Below the pieces are notes generated by a model. That model ran no database searches. It was not told where the DNA came from and saw nothing but the letters and a program-made list of their open reading frames with translations. A program made the position numbers and the translations under genes. Below, piece after piece: positions 17,358 to 25,680 of a stretch of DNA of 64,000 nucleotides. Origin of the DNA: Iodobacter fluviatilis (lineage in GTDB: Bacteria; Pseudomonadota; Gammaproteobacteria; Burkholderiales; Chitinibacteraceae). The stretch spans positions 688,001 through 752,000 of the forward strand of contig NZ_UGHR01000003.1 of assembly GCF_900451195.1 (NCBI RefSeq), in the 5' to 3' direction. How positions within the stretch are numbered: the stretch's first letter is position 1; every line of letters begins with the position of its first letter.

Positions 17358-18029
17358 ATGTGCGTAAACTACATTCCAATTCCTAAACGGCTGGTACTTA
17401 GCCATTTTGCAGCAGCCGAGCCACAAGCCGACTGGCCTGAAGAAGTCTGGCAAGACTACGCTGCGCCGATGCTTGTGCACGGGCGGCAAGGGCGACAAGC
17501 TGTGGTGGCGAACTATGGCTTCTTGCCCAAAGTAAAACTTCCCCAAGGTGCACGCTACAGCACGATGAACGCCCGTGCTGAAACCATCGGCCAACTTAAG
17601 AGCTATCGAAATGCATGGCAACGCAGCCAACTATGTCTTGTGCCTATGTTGGGATTTTTTGAGCCATGTTATGAATCAGGCAAGGCGGTGAGACATCAAA
17701 TCTGCCTACTGGATGATGAACCGTTTGCGGTGGCTGGATTATGGCGCGCATGGGAAGAAGGCAACGGGCGGCGCAGCTATTCGTTCACTCAAATCACCAT
17801 CAACGCCGATGAACATCCGCTGATGAAACGAATGCACAAACCCGATGATGAAAAACGAAATCTGGTCATTATTCCTGAGGCCGATTACGACGCATGGCTA
17901 GGTTGCAAAAGCATTGAACTTGCACGGACTTTTTTGAAAAACTATCCCGCACAATTAATGTGTGCAGCGGAACAACCTGTGCCGAAAAAGCCATCGAAAA
18001 ACTCGACACAGCAAATATCTCTGTTTTGA
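17358..18029 (+). CDS. yedK: SRAP-domain protein (YedK/HMCES family)
   Basis: 223 residues. It starts Met-Cys-Val-Asn; Cys2 becomes the free catalytic N-terminal cysteine that crosslinks to abasic sites in single-stranded DNA. Other family residues are visible: the NARAET motif (about 75-80), the Glu in GFFEPCYE (about 103-108) and His in DEHPLMKRMH (about 152-161). The family protects abasic sites from error-prone processing. The gene is divergent from umuDC and shares the SOS-like box, so the three genes form a small damage-tolerance module on the island. The start at 17358 is certain because Cys2 must follow the initiator Met. Confidence 0.93.
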   Translation: MCVNYIPIPKRLVLSHFAAAEPQADWPEEVWQDYAAPMLVHGRQGRQAVVANYGFLPKVKLPQGARYSTMNARAETIGQLKSYRNAWQRSQLCLVPMLGFFEPCYESGKAVRHQICLLDDEPFAVAGLWRAWEEGNGRRSYSFTQITINADEHPLMKRMHKPDDEKRNLVIIPEADYDAWLGCKSIELARTFLKNYPAQLMCAAEQPVPKKPSKNSTQQISLF

Positions 18030-18128
18030 GAAAATATGCAACTTAGGTGTAGTTTTACAATATTAATTAAAATGCGCACGCTGGTCAGAACATACCTTAG
18101 AGTGGCATTTTTATTTGGAGTAAGGGCA

Positions 18129-18320
18129 ATGGTAACGGCTAAAAGGTGGTGCACTACAATTCAAGAAGCTGACGATGGTAGCGGCGATGGCATCTTACTC
18201 TTTCCAGATGGCTTATTAGAAGAAATGGGTTGGGTCGAGGGAGATGTTCTCGATTGCCAAGTTCAAGGCGATGGTTCAGTGCAATTGCAAAAAACAGTTC
18301 CACTCTGCTCAGATGAATGA
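18129..18320 (+). CDS. AbrB/MazE-like small protein
   Basis: 63 residues from the ATG at 18129, preceded by GGAGTAAGGG. An open frame reaching back to 18036 has a non-conserved extension. The sequence GILLFPDGLLEEMGWVEGD, then VLDCQV, matches a swapped-hairpin AbrB/SpoVT-like domain (pattern L-P-x-E-L-L-x-x-L-G-W-x-E-G-D). Such proteins are DNA-binding regulators or antitoxins, but no partner toxin is seen here. It lies 100 nt after the SRAP gene. Confidence 0.6.
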   Translation: MVTAKRWCTTIQEADDGSGDGILLFPDGLLEEMGWVEGDVLDCQVQGDGSVQLQKTVPLCSDE

Positions 18321-18437
18321 AAGCACCCTTATTTGGCAACCTGCCTCAACTGGGCAAAGTGTTAGTTTTTAAAACAACGGCTCTAAGAGCCATGCCGTTT
18401 AGAAACCTCATATTTTTTTCTGTGCCTTGCTCTATTG

Positions 18438-18480
18438 CATTGAAAAGAAACTCTCCACAGTGGAGAGCTTCTTTTCAATG
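18438..18480. repeat. 43-nt near-perfect palindrome
   Basis: CATTGAAAAGAA pairs with TTCTTTTCAATG and the inner CTCTCCAC pairs with GTGGAGAG around a single central base, with one mismatch pair. It lies between the AbrB-like gene and the phd gene. There is no T-run, so it is not a standard terminator. It could be an mRNA hairpin, a protein-binding site or a small palindromic mobile repeat. Confidence 0.7.
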
Positions 18481-18567
18481 TAAGCCCAATAACCCCTACA
18501 TAGTTACATTTTACTTACACCCAAGACTACTATCCAATTGGGTGGATATATGACGGAGGTGAATGCC

Positions 18568-18798
18568 ATGTTACAACAAGTTTCAAAATCTAAATTCAAG
18601 GCTCAGGCTTTAGAGTTTTTTCGGCTAATAGAGTCAAGCGGCGAGTCTGTGGTTATTACAGATCACGGAGTGCCAAAATTTGAGGTGCGCCCATACCTCT
18701 TACAAACTAAAAAACCTTTGGATGTGCTGTATGGCTCTGTTTTACATTTTGATTACCCTACAAATCCTGTCGCAGAAAATGACTGGGAGATAGCCTAG
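18568..18798 (+). CDS. Phd/YefM-family antitoxin, orphan
   Basis: 76 residues from the ATG at 18568, chosen for the GGAGGTG site just upstream; in-frame ATG 18550 is less likely. The sequence VSKSKFKAQALEFFRLIE, then GESVVITDHGVPKFEVRPY, is typical of the Phd/YefM fold, in which the N-terminus binds operator DNA and the C-terminus neutralises a Doc or VapC-type toxin. The next frame does not encode a toxin: an IS3 remnant follows within 80 bp. The toxin gene was probably lost when that element inserted. Confidence 0.75.
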   Translation: MLQQVSKSKFKAQALEFFRLIESSGESVVITDHGVPKFEVRPYLLQTKKPLDVLYGSVLHFDYPTNPVAENDWEIA

Positions 18799-18876
18799 TG
18801 ATCAATTTATTTACCGGAGCGGATAGTATTACTCTATTTTTATTTTTTATAGTTTGTTCCACAGCTTGCCGTGACT

Positions 18877-19125
18877 GGGTAATACCCCCATTTTTAAGCT
18901 CACTTAAAAGTAGAGGCTAGGCATGTAATGCCAGTTTTTGTTTTGGGGTGATGCCGCCCAACCTCATGTGTGGGCGCTAGTTATCGTATGTCCAAAGCCA
19001 TTGCGTTTCGGTTTCTTGTACTTCAGCAAGGCTTTCAAAATAACATGCTGCTTTCATGTAAAACTCCTCAAATACTGCGATAAAATTCTACTTAAAAATG
19101 AGCGGGTTTTGTGGGGGGATTACCC
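18877..19125 (-). mobile_element. Internally deleted IS3-family element (MITE-like)
   Basis: Both IS ends are present: GGGTAATACCCCC at 18877 and its inverted counterpart GGGGGGATTACCC ending at 19125. Between them only the last codons of OrfB (antisense of ...PKQKLALHA, at 18915-18980) and the first tens of bases near the left end remain. The right-end sequence matches the IS at 1-684 and the left-end sequence matches 28985-29070. It is non-autonomous and about 249 bp. Confidence 0.75.
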
Positions 19126-19129
19126 TATG

Positions 19130-19505
19130 AACCCCTCCGACTTCCATCACGATACGCACTGATTTCGTTTCCTTATACCTTGCGCTTGGCAGTCTCCCTG
19201 CCACCGTGATGGATCTCCAGCACTGGGTAATTTAACTTCCAAAACATACCGCCCCTGTTACCCCGACAGCTCGCTGATGTGGCTTCCATTACCAACACAC
19301 AGCACAACGGCCTTCCCTATACAGAGACAAAGTCGGCAACTGCAATGTTAACGAGGCTACTTCTAGGTCCACTTTCGTTACAGTCTGCCTCTTTGTCGTA
19401 AAGAACTCACGACCCTTGATTACTCAAACGCCGCTCTTTCGTACTACCGAGGCACATGAACAATTCCTCGGGCGGGACTTTAACCCGCTAGCTAAATTAC
19501 TGTTA
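19130..19505 (-). mobile_element. Probable 5' fragment of a group II intron
   Basis: On the minus strand this segment is rich in complementary stretches, for example CCATCACG pairing with CGTGATGG around a GGCAG/CTGCC hairpin. It ends next to the IS3 remnant in a frame reading VRIVMEVGGVH, a string I associate with the start of group II intron reverse-transcriptase ORFs. The rest of the RT gene is missing. The assignment is from memory of the family and is not certain. Confidence 0.4.
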
Positions 19506-19530
19506 CTGCGAACCTCTGACCCCAGTTATT
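19506..19530 (+). repeat. Cassette boundary repeat, left copy
   Basis: CTGCGAACCTCTGACCCCAG followed by TTATT. The last 15 bases are the exact inverse of 20323-20337, and the full 25 bases recur with one difference at 20417-20441. Confidence 0.75.
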
Positions 19531-19558
19531 ATTGGTGCAGGCTCGGTGGATTGATGGG

Positions 19559-20281
19559 CTAGCGCACAAGCGTATCTACATGGTTAAGATGCATAATTCT
19601 GTTTAGCATATGGAGATACTCTTTATGGGAGCCAATGGCTTGCCCGATCACACAGGGCGGTAAGCTACCTTTGGTCTTTTCGATTGTACCTTCGTGTACT
19701 ACACGCGGTCTCGCATAGCCACTAAAGTACCCGTTTGCTTGCAGGTCATGAAGTGCATCTAGCATGTCTGCATTCATTTTTATTCCGTAGCGATCAACCA
19801 GACGGTCAACTCGGTTTAGGCCTGAAGATATATTGGCACGAAAAATGTCGTTCCATGTTCCGCTGTCAGGAAATGTGTCGAACGTTTTTGGCCGAAGGGC
19901 AAGGCAAGTGTGTTGTGCCGCGTCAAGGGCGCTTTCATCCAGCATCATTTCGATGGTTATTTCTTTTTCGGGAACGTAGCCAATACCTTTGTACTCGCCA
20001 TAGAGCGACTTAAATGGCTCCAATAGGCTGATAAGGCTTCTATCGATTTCTGTTGAGACGATCTTATCAATCTTCTTCTTATCCAGCTCTTCCGTTTGTT
20101 TTTGTTCGCGTTGTTGGTAAGTCGACACCCCTGAATAAATTAGCGAAAAGACAACTAGAGCAAGGGTAAAGCGACCGGGGGTAGTTAATTTTCGGGCTCC
20201 AGTCTGAGTTTTATCCCAAGTGGTGCCGACGATTGCCACAATTGCGGCTGCAAAAGCAAGAATGACCTGAATGTATTCCAT
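19559..20281 (-). CDS. Unknown membrane-anchored protein in an inverted-repeat cassette
   Basis: 240 residues, family not recognised. The first 55 residues contain two hydrophobic segments (YIQVILAFAAAIVAIVG and RFTLALVVFSLIYSGV) around a basic loop, followed by a charged helix (REQKQTEELDKKKIDKI) and a soluble C-terminal domain with cysteines at HTCLAL and PPCVIG. It is probably an inner-membrane protein with a cytoplasmic domain. The gene sits alone between 15-bp perfect inverted repeats (19516-19530 and 20323-20337), so it may have entered as a small mobile cassette. No role can be assigned. Confidence 0.6.
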   Translation of the reverse strand: MEYIQVILAFAAAIVAIVGTTWDKTQTGARKLTTPGRFTLALVVFSLIYSGVSTYQQREQKQTEELDKKKIDKIVSTEIDRSLISLLEPFKSLYGEYKGIGYVPEKEITIEMMLDESALDAAQHTCLALRPKTFDTFPDSGTWNDIFRANISSGLNRVDRLVDRYGIKMNADMLDALHDLQANGYFSGYARPRVVHEGTIEKTKGSLPPCVIGQAIGSHKEYLHMLNRIMHLNHVDTLVR

Positions 20282-20322
20282 TGGATCTCAAGTAAGAGGG
20301 CGATAACGTTGAAATTGAGCTT

Positions 20323-20337
20323 AATAACTGGGGTCAG
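20323..20337 (-). repeat. Cassette boundary repeat, inverted copy
   Basis: AATAACTGGGGTCAG, the exact reverse complement of 19516-19530 and of 20427-20441. Confidence 0.8.
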
Positions 20338-20416
20338 AAAAAAATTAAGTCCTACTATGCTTAATACTCTCAAAGCCAAAGAAAGCGAATTTAACTTTAC
20401 TCTGAACCTAGTTATT

Positions 20417-20441
20417 CTGCGAACCCCTGACCCCAGTTATT
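20417..20441 (+). repeat. Cassette boundary repeat, third copy
   Basis: CTGCGAACCCCTGACCCCAG followed by TTATT; direct repeat of 19506-19530 with one substitution. With 20323-20337 it also bounds a 119-bp empty unit. Confidence 0.75.
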
Positions 20442-20478
20442 TTTCGTTATTTTGTATTTTGTGTACTTTAAATGTTTT

Positions 20479-21054
20479 CTAACTTTTCCATTTAAATTCA
20501 GACAAAGGAACGCTCTTGTAACCACGAATTTTGCTGGATAAGATTAAATCCATTAGTTTTTTTGATATTATTGGTTCAAATAAATTTACATCTTTCAAGA
20601 AAAACAAGTCCAAATGTAGTTCGGAAGTATTTCTCAAAGTTAATCTACTACAAGAGTCAACTCTCGCCCCTTCTTCATCTAATTCATAAATTGAATTTTC
20701 ATAATCAAACAAATCCAGCCAATCAAAGAACTCTGTAAAATAATAAGTACCATAAATTTTATCGCCATTCTTAGAGTAAATTTCTGTAGGAATAGGGTTA
20801 ATTTTGAGGCAGAGGTCAGGAGCAGAAAAAATGGCCAAAGCCTTTTCTGACATCACGAACCCAGAATTTACTGTGAATAAATCCAAGCTTACTTTTTTTG
20901 CATTTTTTGAAAGCGTTATTTTGCAAAAATTACCATCGGGAACAAATTTCGTTTGCCATAGATTTGAATAACAACCTAGATCAATGGGCGAAAATGAAGC
21001 ATCACCATATAAAAATGGCGATGCTTCATCATGAGTTAAAACGTAAAAATCCAT
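20479..21054 (-). CDS. Putative immunity protein to the Rhs AHH toxin
   Basis: 191 residues from the ATG at 21054, which begins 8 nt after the Rhs stop codon. An in-frame TTG at 21075 is less likely. It is acidic, aromatic-rich and lacks a signal peptide (MDFYVLTHDEASPF, then later SGFVMSEKALAIFSA and YFTEFFDWLDLF). The general look recalls Imm11/Imm43-type immunity proteins, a weak assignment. Position directly behind the toxin-encoding end of the rhs gene is the main evidence. It should bind and block the C-terminal nuclease in the cytoplasm. Confidence 0.65.
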   Translation of the reverse strand: MDFYVLTHDEASPFLYGDASFSPIDLGCYSNLWQTKFVPDGNFCKITLSKNAKKVSLDLFTVNSGFVMSEKALAIFSAPDLCLKINPIPTEIYSKNGDKIYGTYYFTEFFDWLDLFDYENSIYELDEEGARVDSCSRLTLRNTSELHLDLFFLKDVNLFEPIISKKLMDLILSSKIRGYKSVPLSEFKWKS

Positions 21055-21062
21055 AATGGTTC

Positions 21063-24000
21063 TCACAGTGTGCAAGTGCTTCCTGTTGGGCGAGGGTCAG
21101 TGCTTTGTAATCGAATTTGATCTTTTTCTAAATCAGATTTCATTTTATTTTCAACGGAGTTAATTTTTCCTAACAAATCAGCATCGCTTAGTGTTGAAGG
21201 ATCACCAATACTATCAAGACGCCGCTCTGCTAATTTGTAATATGAGGACAAATGATTGCCACTATGTAATGGCTTACCAGAACTTGATGAATCAGCTTGT
21301 CTTGTTGGTAATGCGACACCATTCTCATTGCGATTGATGTTGTAAATACCTCTTCGCTGTGCTTCTTTAATTACCCGATGTGATTCGAGATGCTCAGGAA
21401 TTAAATGGTGACCTGCCCACCATTTTGGACAAGGGCGCCCTGCCTTACTCATGTTGTTCTTTACGGCTTTACCATTAGCCAAACCCATCGGGTCAACCCA
21501 ACCTGTCGGATTCGGTGCATAAGCATGAGTATTAAATCCCCCCATCAACCCAATAGGATCACTACTAATAAACCGCCCAATCTCTGGATCGTAATAGCGA
21601 TGGCGGTTGTAGTGCAAGCCGGATTCTTCGTCGAAGTATTGGCCTTGAAAGCGTATGGGGTTGTTGATTCCAGCTTCTTTTGCCGCTTCACTGATGACGA
21701 CCTGCGCTTCGCCCCAAGCCTTGTACTCCGCGCTCCAAGCGATTTCACCGTTTTCATCGCTGAGTGTTTGCGGCGTGCCGAGGTGGTCTACGTGGTAGTA
21801 GGCCATTTTTTCGCTGTCATCATTGGCGGTAATGATCTGTGCCAGTGGGATAAAGCTGTTGGGCTCGAACAGGTAGTGGCGGGTGTGTTCGGCCGTTTTT
21901 TCCAGGGCGATGACGTCACCGTCCCAAATAAATTCTGTCTTGCCATGGGCGTTTTCTTTGCCGATGCGGCGGCCGAATACGTCGTAAAAGTATTTGGTTT
22001 CGCCTGCTGCATTGCTAATTTTTCTCAGGCGATTAAAGCCATCCCAGCTGTATTGGGTGGTTTGTTCGCCTTGCTGCTTTTCAATCAGATTGCTGCGGGC
22101 GTCGTACTTATAATGGGTTCCAGCGTATTGCTTCAATAAGTTGCCGAGCACAGCGGGCATGGTGGGTAAGCTGCTGCTGGTGCTATTGCCGGCTTGGTGT
22201 TTTGTATCGACTAAGTTACTGGCAGGGTCGAAGGCAAAAGTTTCTTTACCCAAGCGGCTGTTGGCGGCGATAAGGCGGCCTACCGGATCATATTGGTAGC
22301 TGATCTGGCCGCTGCGACTGTCGCTGATGCCCAGCAACTGGCCGACTGGATCGTATTTGTAGCTGCGGTGGCTGCTGGTTTTACCGCTGAGTGTTTGTTG
22401 GGTAATACGGCCCATTTTGTCGAAATGGGTATTGGCGGTCAGCTGATTACCCAGCGTGCGCTGGGTTTCGCGGTGCAGATCATCCCGCTCAAAGCTGGCG
22501 ATTTCTTGTTTATTCCACAGCATGCCGTGCACATGGCCGCTGCCGTAAACCAGCCAGTCGGTGCGCTGGCCATCGGGTCGGATGCTGGCGATGCGGTTGC
22601 CCAGCTCATCGTATTCATGCTGCCAGTTGTATTGCTGTTGCTGGCCGAATAATTTGTATTCGTGGCGCTCTGTAATGAGGTTACCGACGGCATCAAAACC
22701 AAAATGGCATTCGCTGTATTGGTTTTTGGCGGCGTAAATCCGGCCCAATACGTCGTATCTAAAGCGCTCGCTGCTTTGGCCACTCTGCCTTGCTGTTAAG
22801 CGCCCGGTTTCATCATAGGCCAGAGTGGTGATTTTCCCCGCTTCGTCGATTTGCTGCAGGCGGCCCGTTGCTGTTTCGTATTGGTAGCGGGTGCGCTTAT
22901 TGCCGAAGTCGGTTTCTTCCTGCAGGCGGCTGGCGGCATCGTAAGTAAAACGATAAGCCTCCTTATTTTCATTGATCAGGCTGAGCAGGCGGCCCAGCTT
23001 ATCGTACTGATAATTCAGTGTTTGATTGGCGGCGTCTTGGCGGCTGGCGATGCGGCCTGCGCGGTCGTAATCAAACTGAGTTTTAGCTTGCAGTGCGTCG
23101 GTGTGGCTGAGTAAGCGGCCTTCGGCATCGTATTGCAGCAGGCTGAGCGTGCCGTCAGGGTTGACGACTTTAGCCAGCTGGCCATCGCTACCATAGTGAT
23201 ACTGGCTGGCATTGCCTGCGGCATCTTGCGCCACAATCAAGCGACCACGGGCATCGTATTGCCACAGGCTGGTTTTGCCAGAGCAGTCGGTATAGCTGCT
23301 GAGCTGGCCATTGGGCAGATAGGCCAGTTTTTTACTGCCGCCTTTGGCATCTTTAATCGCTACGGGCAGGCCCTGCGGGTTGTAGCTGTATTGGGTGCTA
23401 TGGCCCAGCGGGTCAGTTTCTTTTGTGAGATTGCCTTGGGCATCGTATTCGCGCAGCCATTCATGGCCGCTTGGGTCAGTGATGCGGATTAGCTGGTCTT
23501 TATCGTCGTAGGCCATCAACACCCGAGTTTGATCCGGGCGGATATGTTCAATCAGGTTGTCTTTGTCGTCATAGATAAAGCTTTCAGCAGTGCCATCGGG
23601 GTGGATGTGTTTGGTCAGGTTTTTAGCTTCATCCCTGAAGGCCCATTCTTCTTTGCCATCGGGGTAAACCGTGCGATACACATAGCCGTCGATATCGAAG
23701 TAATAGTAAGTCTCTTGCGCCAGCGCATCGGTGGTGATGGTCAGGCGCAGATCAGGTACATATTCAAGTTGGATACTGTTGCTGCCATCATCGGCGTATT
23801 CACGAATGGCTCTGGATTTGGCATCTGTGCCATCCCACTCGATATTCTGGCCTCGACCGGTGCGGTCGGTGTAGCGGGTAATAAGATGGTGTTGGTATTG
23901 ATACTGCCAGCGCTGCTGGTCTTCGTCGCTGGCACTTATCAAATCGCCCGCATCGTTGTACTGATAGCTGGCGAGTTGACGAGGGGGCGTGCTGGCCAAG

Positions 24001-25601
24001 CTAATGCTGCTGATTCTGTTGTGCGCATCATATTGAAGCAGCGCCCAAGGTGATTCGCTATTTCTAAGACGGCTCAGGCGGCCCTGAATATCATAATCGA
24101 GCACAATTTCATTACCTGCCCGGTCACGCAACATGGCCAGTAAATAGCTTTCGCCATGACGTTCAAAAATCTCAAGCAGCTCATGGCCATGCGCCACGGT
24201 AAGCAGTTTGTCGCTCAGTTGGCTGAGGGTTTGGCCTTCGCTGCGGTCTTGGTGGTGTTCCCCCACTTTTAAGCGAGGATAAGGGGTTTCTCGTCCTTGG
24301 TCGTCGATATACACCATGCCATCTTCGCTTAGATCAAAGCGGGTGTGGAATGGCGTCAGCCAGCGTGCACCCTGGCTACTTTGATCAAAACGGGCTAAGC
24401 GGGAGTTATAAGTACGGGCCCAAACAATAGGCATCACGCCTTCTAATACAAAATCAGTATGGCTGAAGCTTTCTTCACCAAGGGCAAAGCCAATCGAATT
24501 GGCGGTACCGCCAGTAATCGGGCAGCTTTTGCAGCTATTGGGGGCTTTTTCTGCTTTTTTAAGCCTGCGGGATTTTTCAAACTGCTGTTGGGAGACGCGG
24601 TATTTGGCTTCAGACTTCACCCCCGGCGTGGCGGAGCCATGGGTTTTATTGGTTTTTTTATGGGCCAGACGTTCTAGCAAGGTTTTGAGCAGATGGGCAA
24701 TGCTGCCTTGTACTTTGTCATCGCCCAGATCTTTCATCTTGGCTTTCACCAGTGGTGAAATTTTATGCTCTAAGTGATCTGCAGCCTGCCATAGCCATTC
24801 TTTTTGCTCCTTAGCGAGCGCCAGCTGGCTAATGGTGTTGATGACTACATTTCTGGCGCTGGCATGAATTTCCAGCAGGGCATGGAAGATGCTGGTCTTA
24901 GTGGCCTTGGCATCACGGAAATTGGTGCCTTTGTTGTAAGCAACTCCCGCTGGAACCGCACGATACTTACCCAGCTCTCCACTCGATAGTTGCCTGAGGA
25001 ATAAAGCAAACTGATCAATCAGGCCCAGGATAAACGTCGCCACGTTTTCCATAATCGGCTTAATGGCTTTGCTCAGATCTTGAACCGCCGTTTCTACGGT
25101 GGCTGCCACCCGCTGGTCAGCCATGATATGGCTGATAATGACTTCAACCACGGCAGAAGCCACTGCGCCTTTATTGGCAACCACCGATTGCTTCGCGACG
25201 GCAATCACTGGGCGCAAAGTCATACGCAGCGGTGCTAATCCCAATGGCACCGGAATCACGCCTATCGTATCTACCCCAATGCCAAACCAATCCATCAGGC
25301 CGGGTTCAGTTTGCTTTTGCGTTAACTCATACAAGCCAATAATCACATCGCTGGCCGCAATCAGATTGCCAACTACGGGAATACCCGCCAAAACCATTTG
25401 CAAATCATTCAGTGATAACTTGCCGCCCGTTAGCTCCTGAATCCACTTATCAAATTCCCCAACATTGCTTTGTACATCTTTAGACAATTGCGCATCCAGC
25501 GGCACTAGAGCGTATTGCTTCATCACATCGCGCACTAGCTCTCCGCGCTCGGTGTATTCGCCCTTTGTTTCTGCGGGGGTAGGATTAAGGTATGTGCCCA
25601 T
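21063..25601 (-). CDS. rhs: Rhs-family polymorphic toxin with C-terminal AHH nuclease
   Basis: 1512 residues. The N-terminal 330 residues are a helical region with hydrophobic stretches (for example LQMVLAGIPVVGNLIAASD), likely a pre-delivery domain. The DUF6531-like start of the shell (about 360-440) includes CPITGGTANSIG and WARTYNSR. Many YD/RHS repeats follow, then the conserved core end (DHLGTPQ, RFQGQYFDEESGLHYNRHRYYDP, then DPIGL and DPMGL), where the toxin is cleaved off. The last about 140 residues contain GHHLIPEHL, NENGVALP and LHSGNHLSSYYK, matching AHH-family HNH/EndoVII nucleases. The gene lies 79 bp downstream of vgrG on the same strand, so it is probably delivered by T6SS. No PAAR domain is obvious. 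Confidence 0.9.
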   Translation of the reverse strand: MGTYLNPTPAETKGEYTERGELVRDVMKQYALVPLDAQLSKDVQSNVGEFDKWIQELTGGKLSLNDLQMVLAGIPVVGNLIAASDVIIGLYELTQKQTEPGLMDWFGIGVDTIGVIPVPLGLAPLRMTLRPVIAVAKQSVVANKGAVASAVVEVIISHIMADQRVAATVETAVQDLSKAIKPIMENVATFILGLIDQFALFLRQLSSGELGKYRAVPAGVAYNKGTNFRDAKATKTSIFHALLEIHASARNVVINTISQLALAKEQKEWLWQAADHLEHKISPLVKAKMKDLGDDKVQGSIAHLLKTLLERLAHKKTNKTHGSATPGVKSEAKYRVSQQQFEKSRRLKKAEKAPNSCKSCPITGGTANSIGFALGEESFSHTDFVLEGVMPIVWARTYNSRLARFDQSSQGARWLTPFHTRFDLSEDGMVYIDDQGRETPYPRLKVGEHHQDRSEGQTLSQLSDKLLTVAHGHELLEIFERHGESYLLAMLRDRAGNEIVLDYDIQGRLSRLRNSESPWALLQYDAHNRISSISLASTPPRQLASYQYNDAGDLISASDEDQQRWQYQYQHHLITRYTDRTGRGQNIEWDGTDAKSRAIREYADDGSNSIQLEYVPDLRLTITTDALAQETYYYFDIDGYVYRTVYPDGKEEWAFRDEAKNLTKHIHPDGTAESFIYDDKDNLIEHIRPDQTRVLMAYDDKDQLIRITDPSGHEWLREYDAQGNLTKETDPLGHSTQYSYNPQGLPVAIKDAKGGSKKLAYLPNGQLSSYTDCSGKTSLWQYDARGRLIVAQDAAGNASQYHYGSDGQLAKVVNPDGTLSLLQYDAEGRLLSHTDALQAKTQFDYDRAGRIASRQDAANQTLNYQYDKLGRLLSLINENKEAYRFTYDAASRLQEETDFGNKRTRYQYETATGRLQQIDEAGKITTLAYDETGRLTARQSGQSSERFRYDVLGRIYAAKNQYSECHFGFDAVGNLITERHEYKLFGQQQQYNWQHEYDELGNRIASIRPDGQRTDWLVYGSGHVHGMLWNKQEIASFERDDLHRETQRTLGNQLTANTHFDKMGRITQQTLSGKTSSHRSYKYDPVGQLLGISDSRSGQISYQYDPVGRLIAANSRLGKETFAFDPASNLVDTKHQAGNSTSSSLPTMPAVLGNLLKQYAGTHYKYDARSNLIEKQQGEQTTQYSWDGFNRLRKISNAAGETKYFYDVFGRRIGKENAHGKTEFIWDGDVIALEKTAEHTRHYLFEPNSFIPLAQIITANDDSEKMAYYHVDHLGTPQTLSDENGEIAWSAEYKAWGEAQVVISEAAKEAGINNPIRFQGQYFDEESGLHYNRHRYYDPEIGRFISSDPIGLMGGFNTHAYAPNPTGWVDPMGLANGKAVKNNMSKAGRPCPKWWAGHHLIPEHLESHRVIKEAQRRGIYNINRNENGVALPTRQADSSSSGKPLHSGNHLSSYYKLAERRLDSIGDPSTLSDADLLGKINSVENKMKSDLEKDQIRLQSTDPRPTGSTCTL

Positions 25602-25680
25602 ATTTTATTCAGCAATATTAAGCCTGGGTATGACGCCAGGTGGGGTTATAGGAGAGACGATGCTTATTGGGTGGTCAGGC

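Noticed and set aside
21405..24053. Several long plus-strand frames inside the rhs gene
   Set aside because: They are antisense shadows of a GC-rich repetitive gene; their Ala/Gly/Val-rich content mirrors the RHS repeats.
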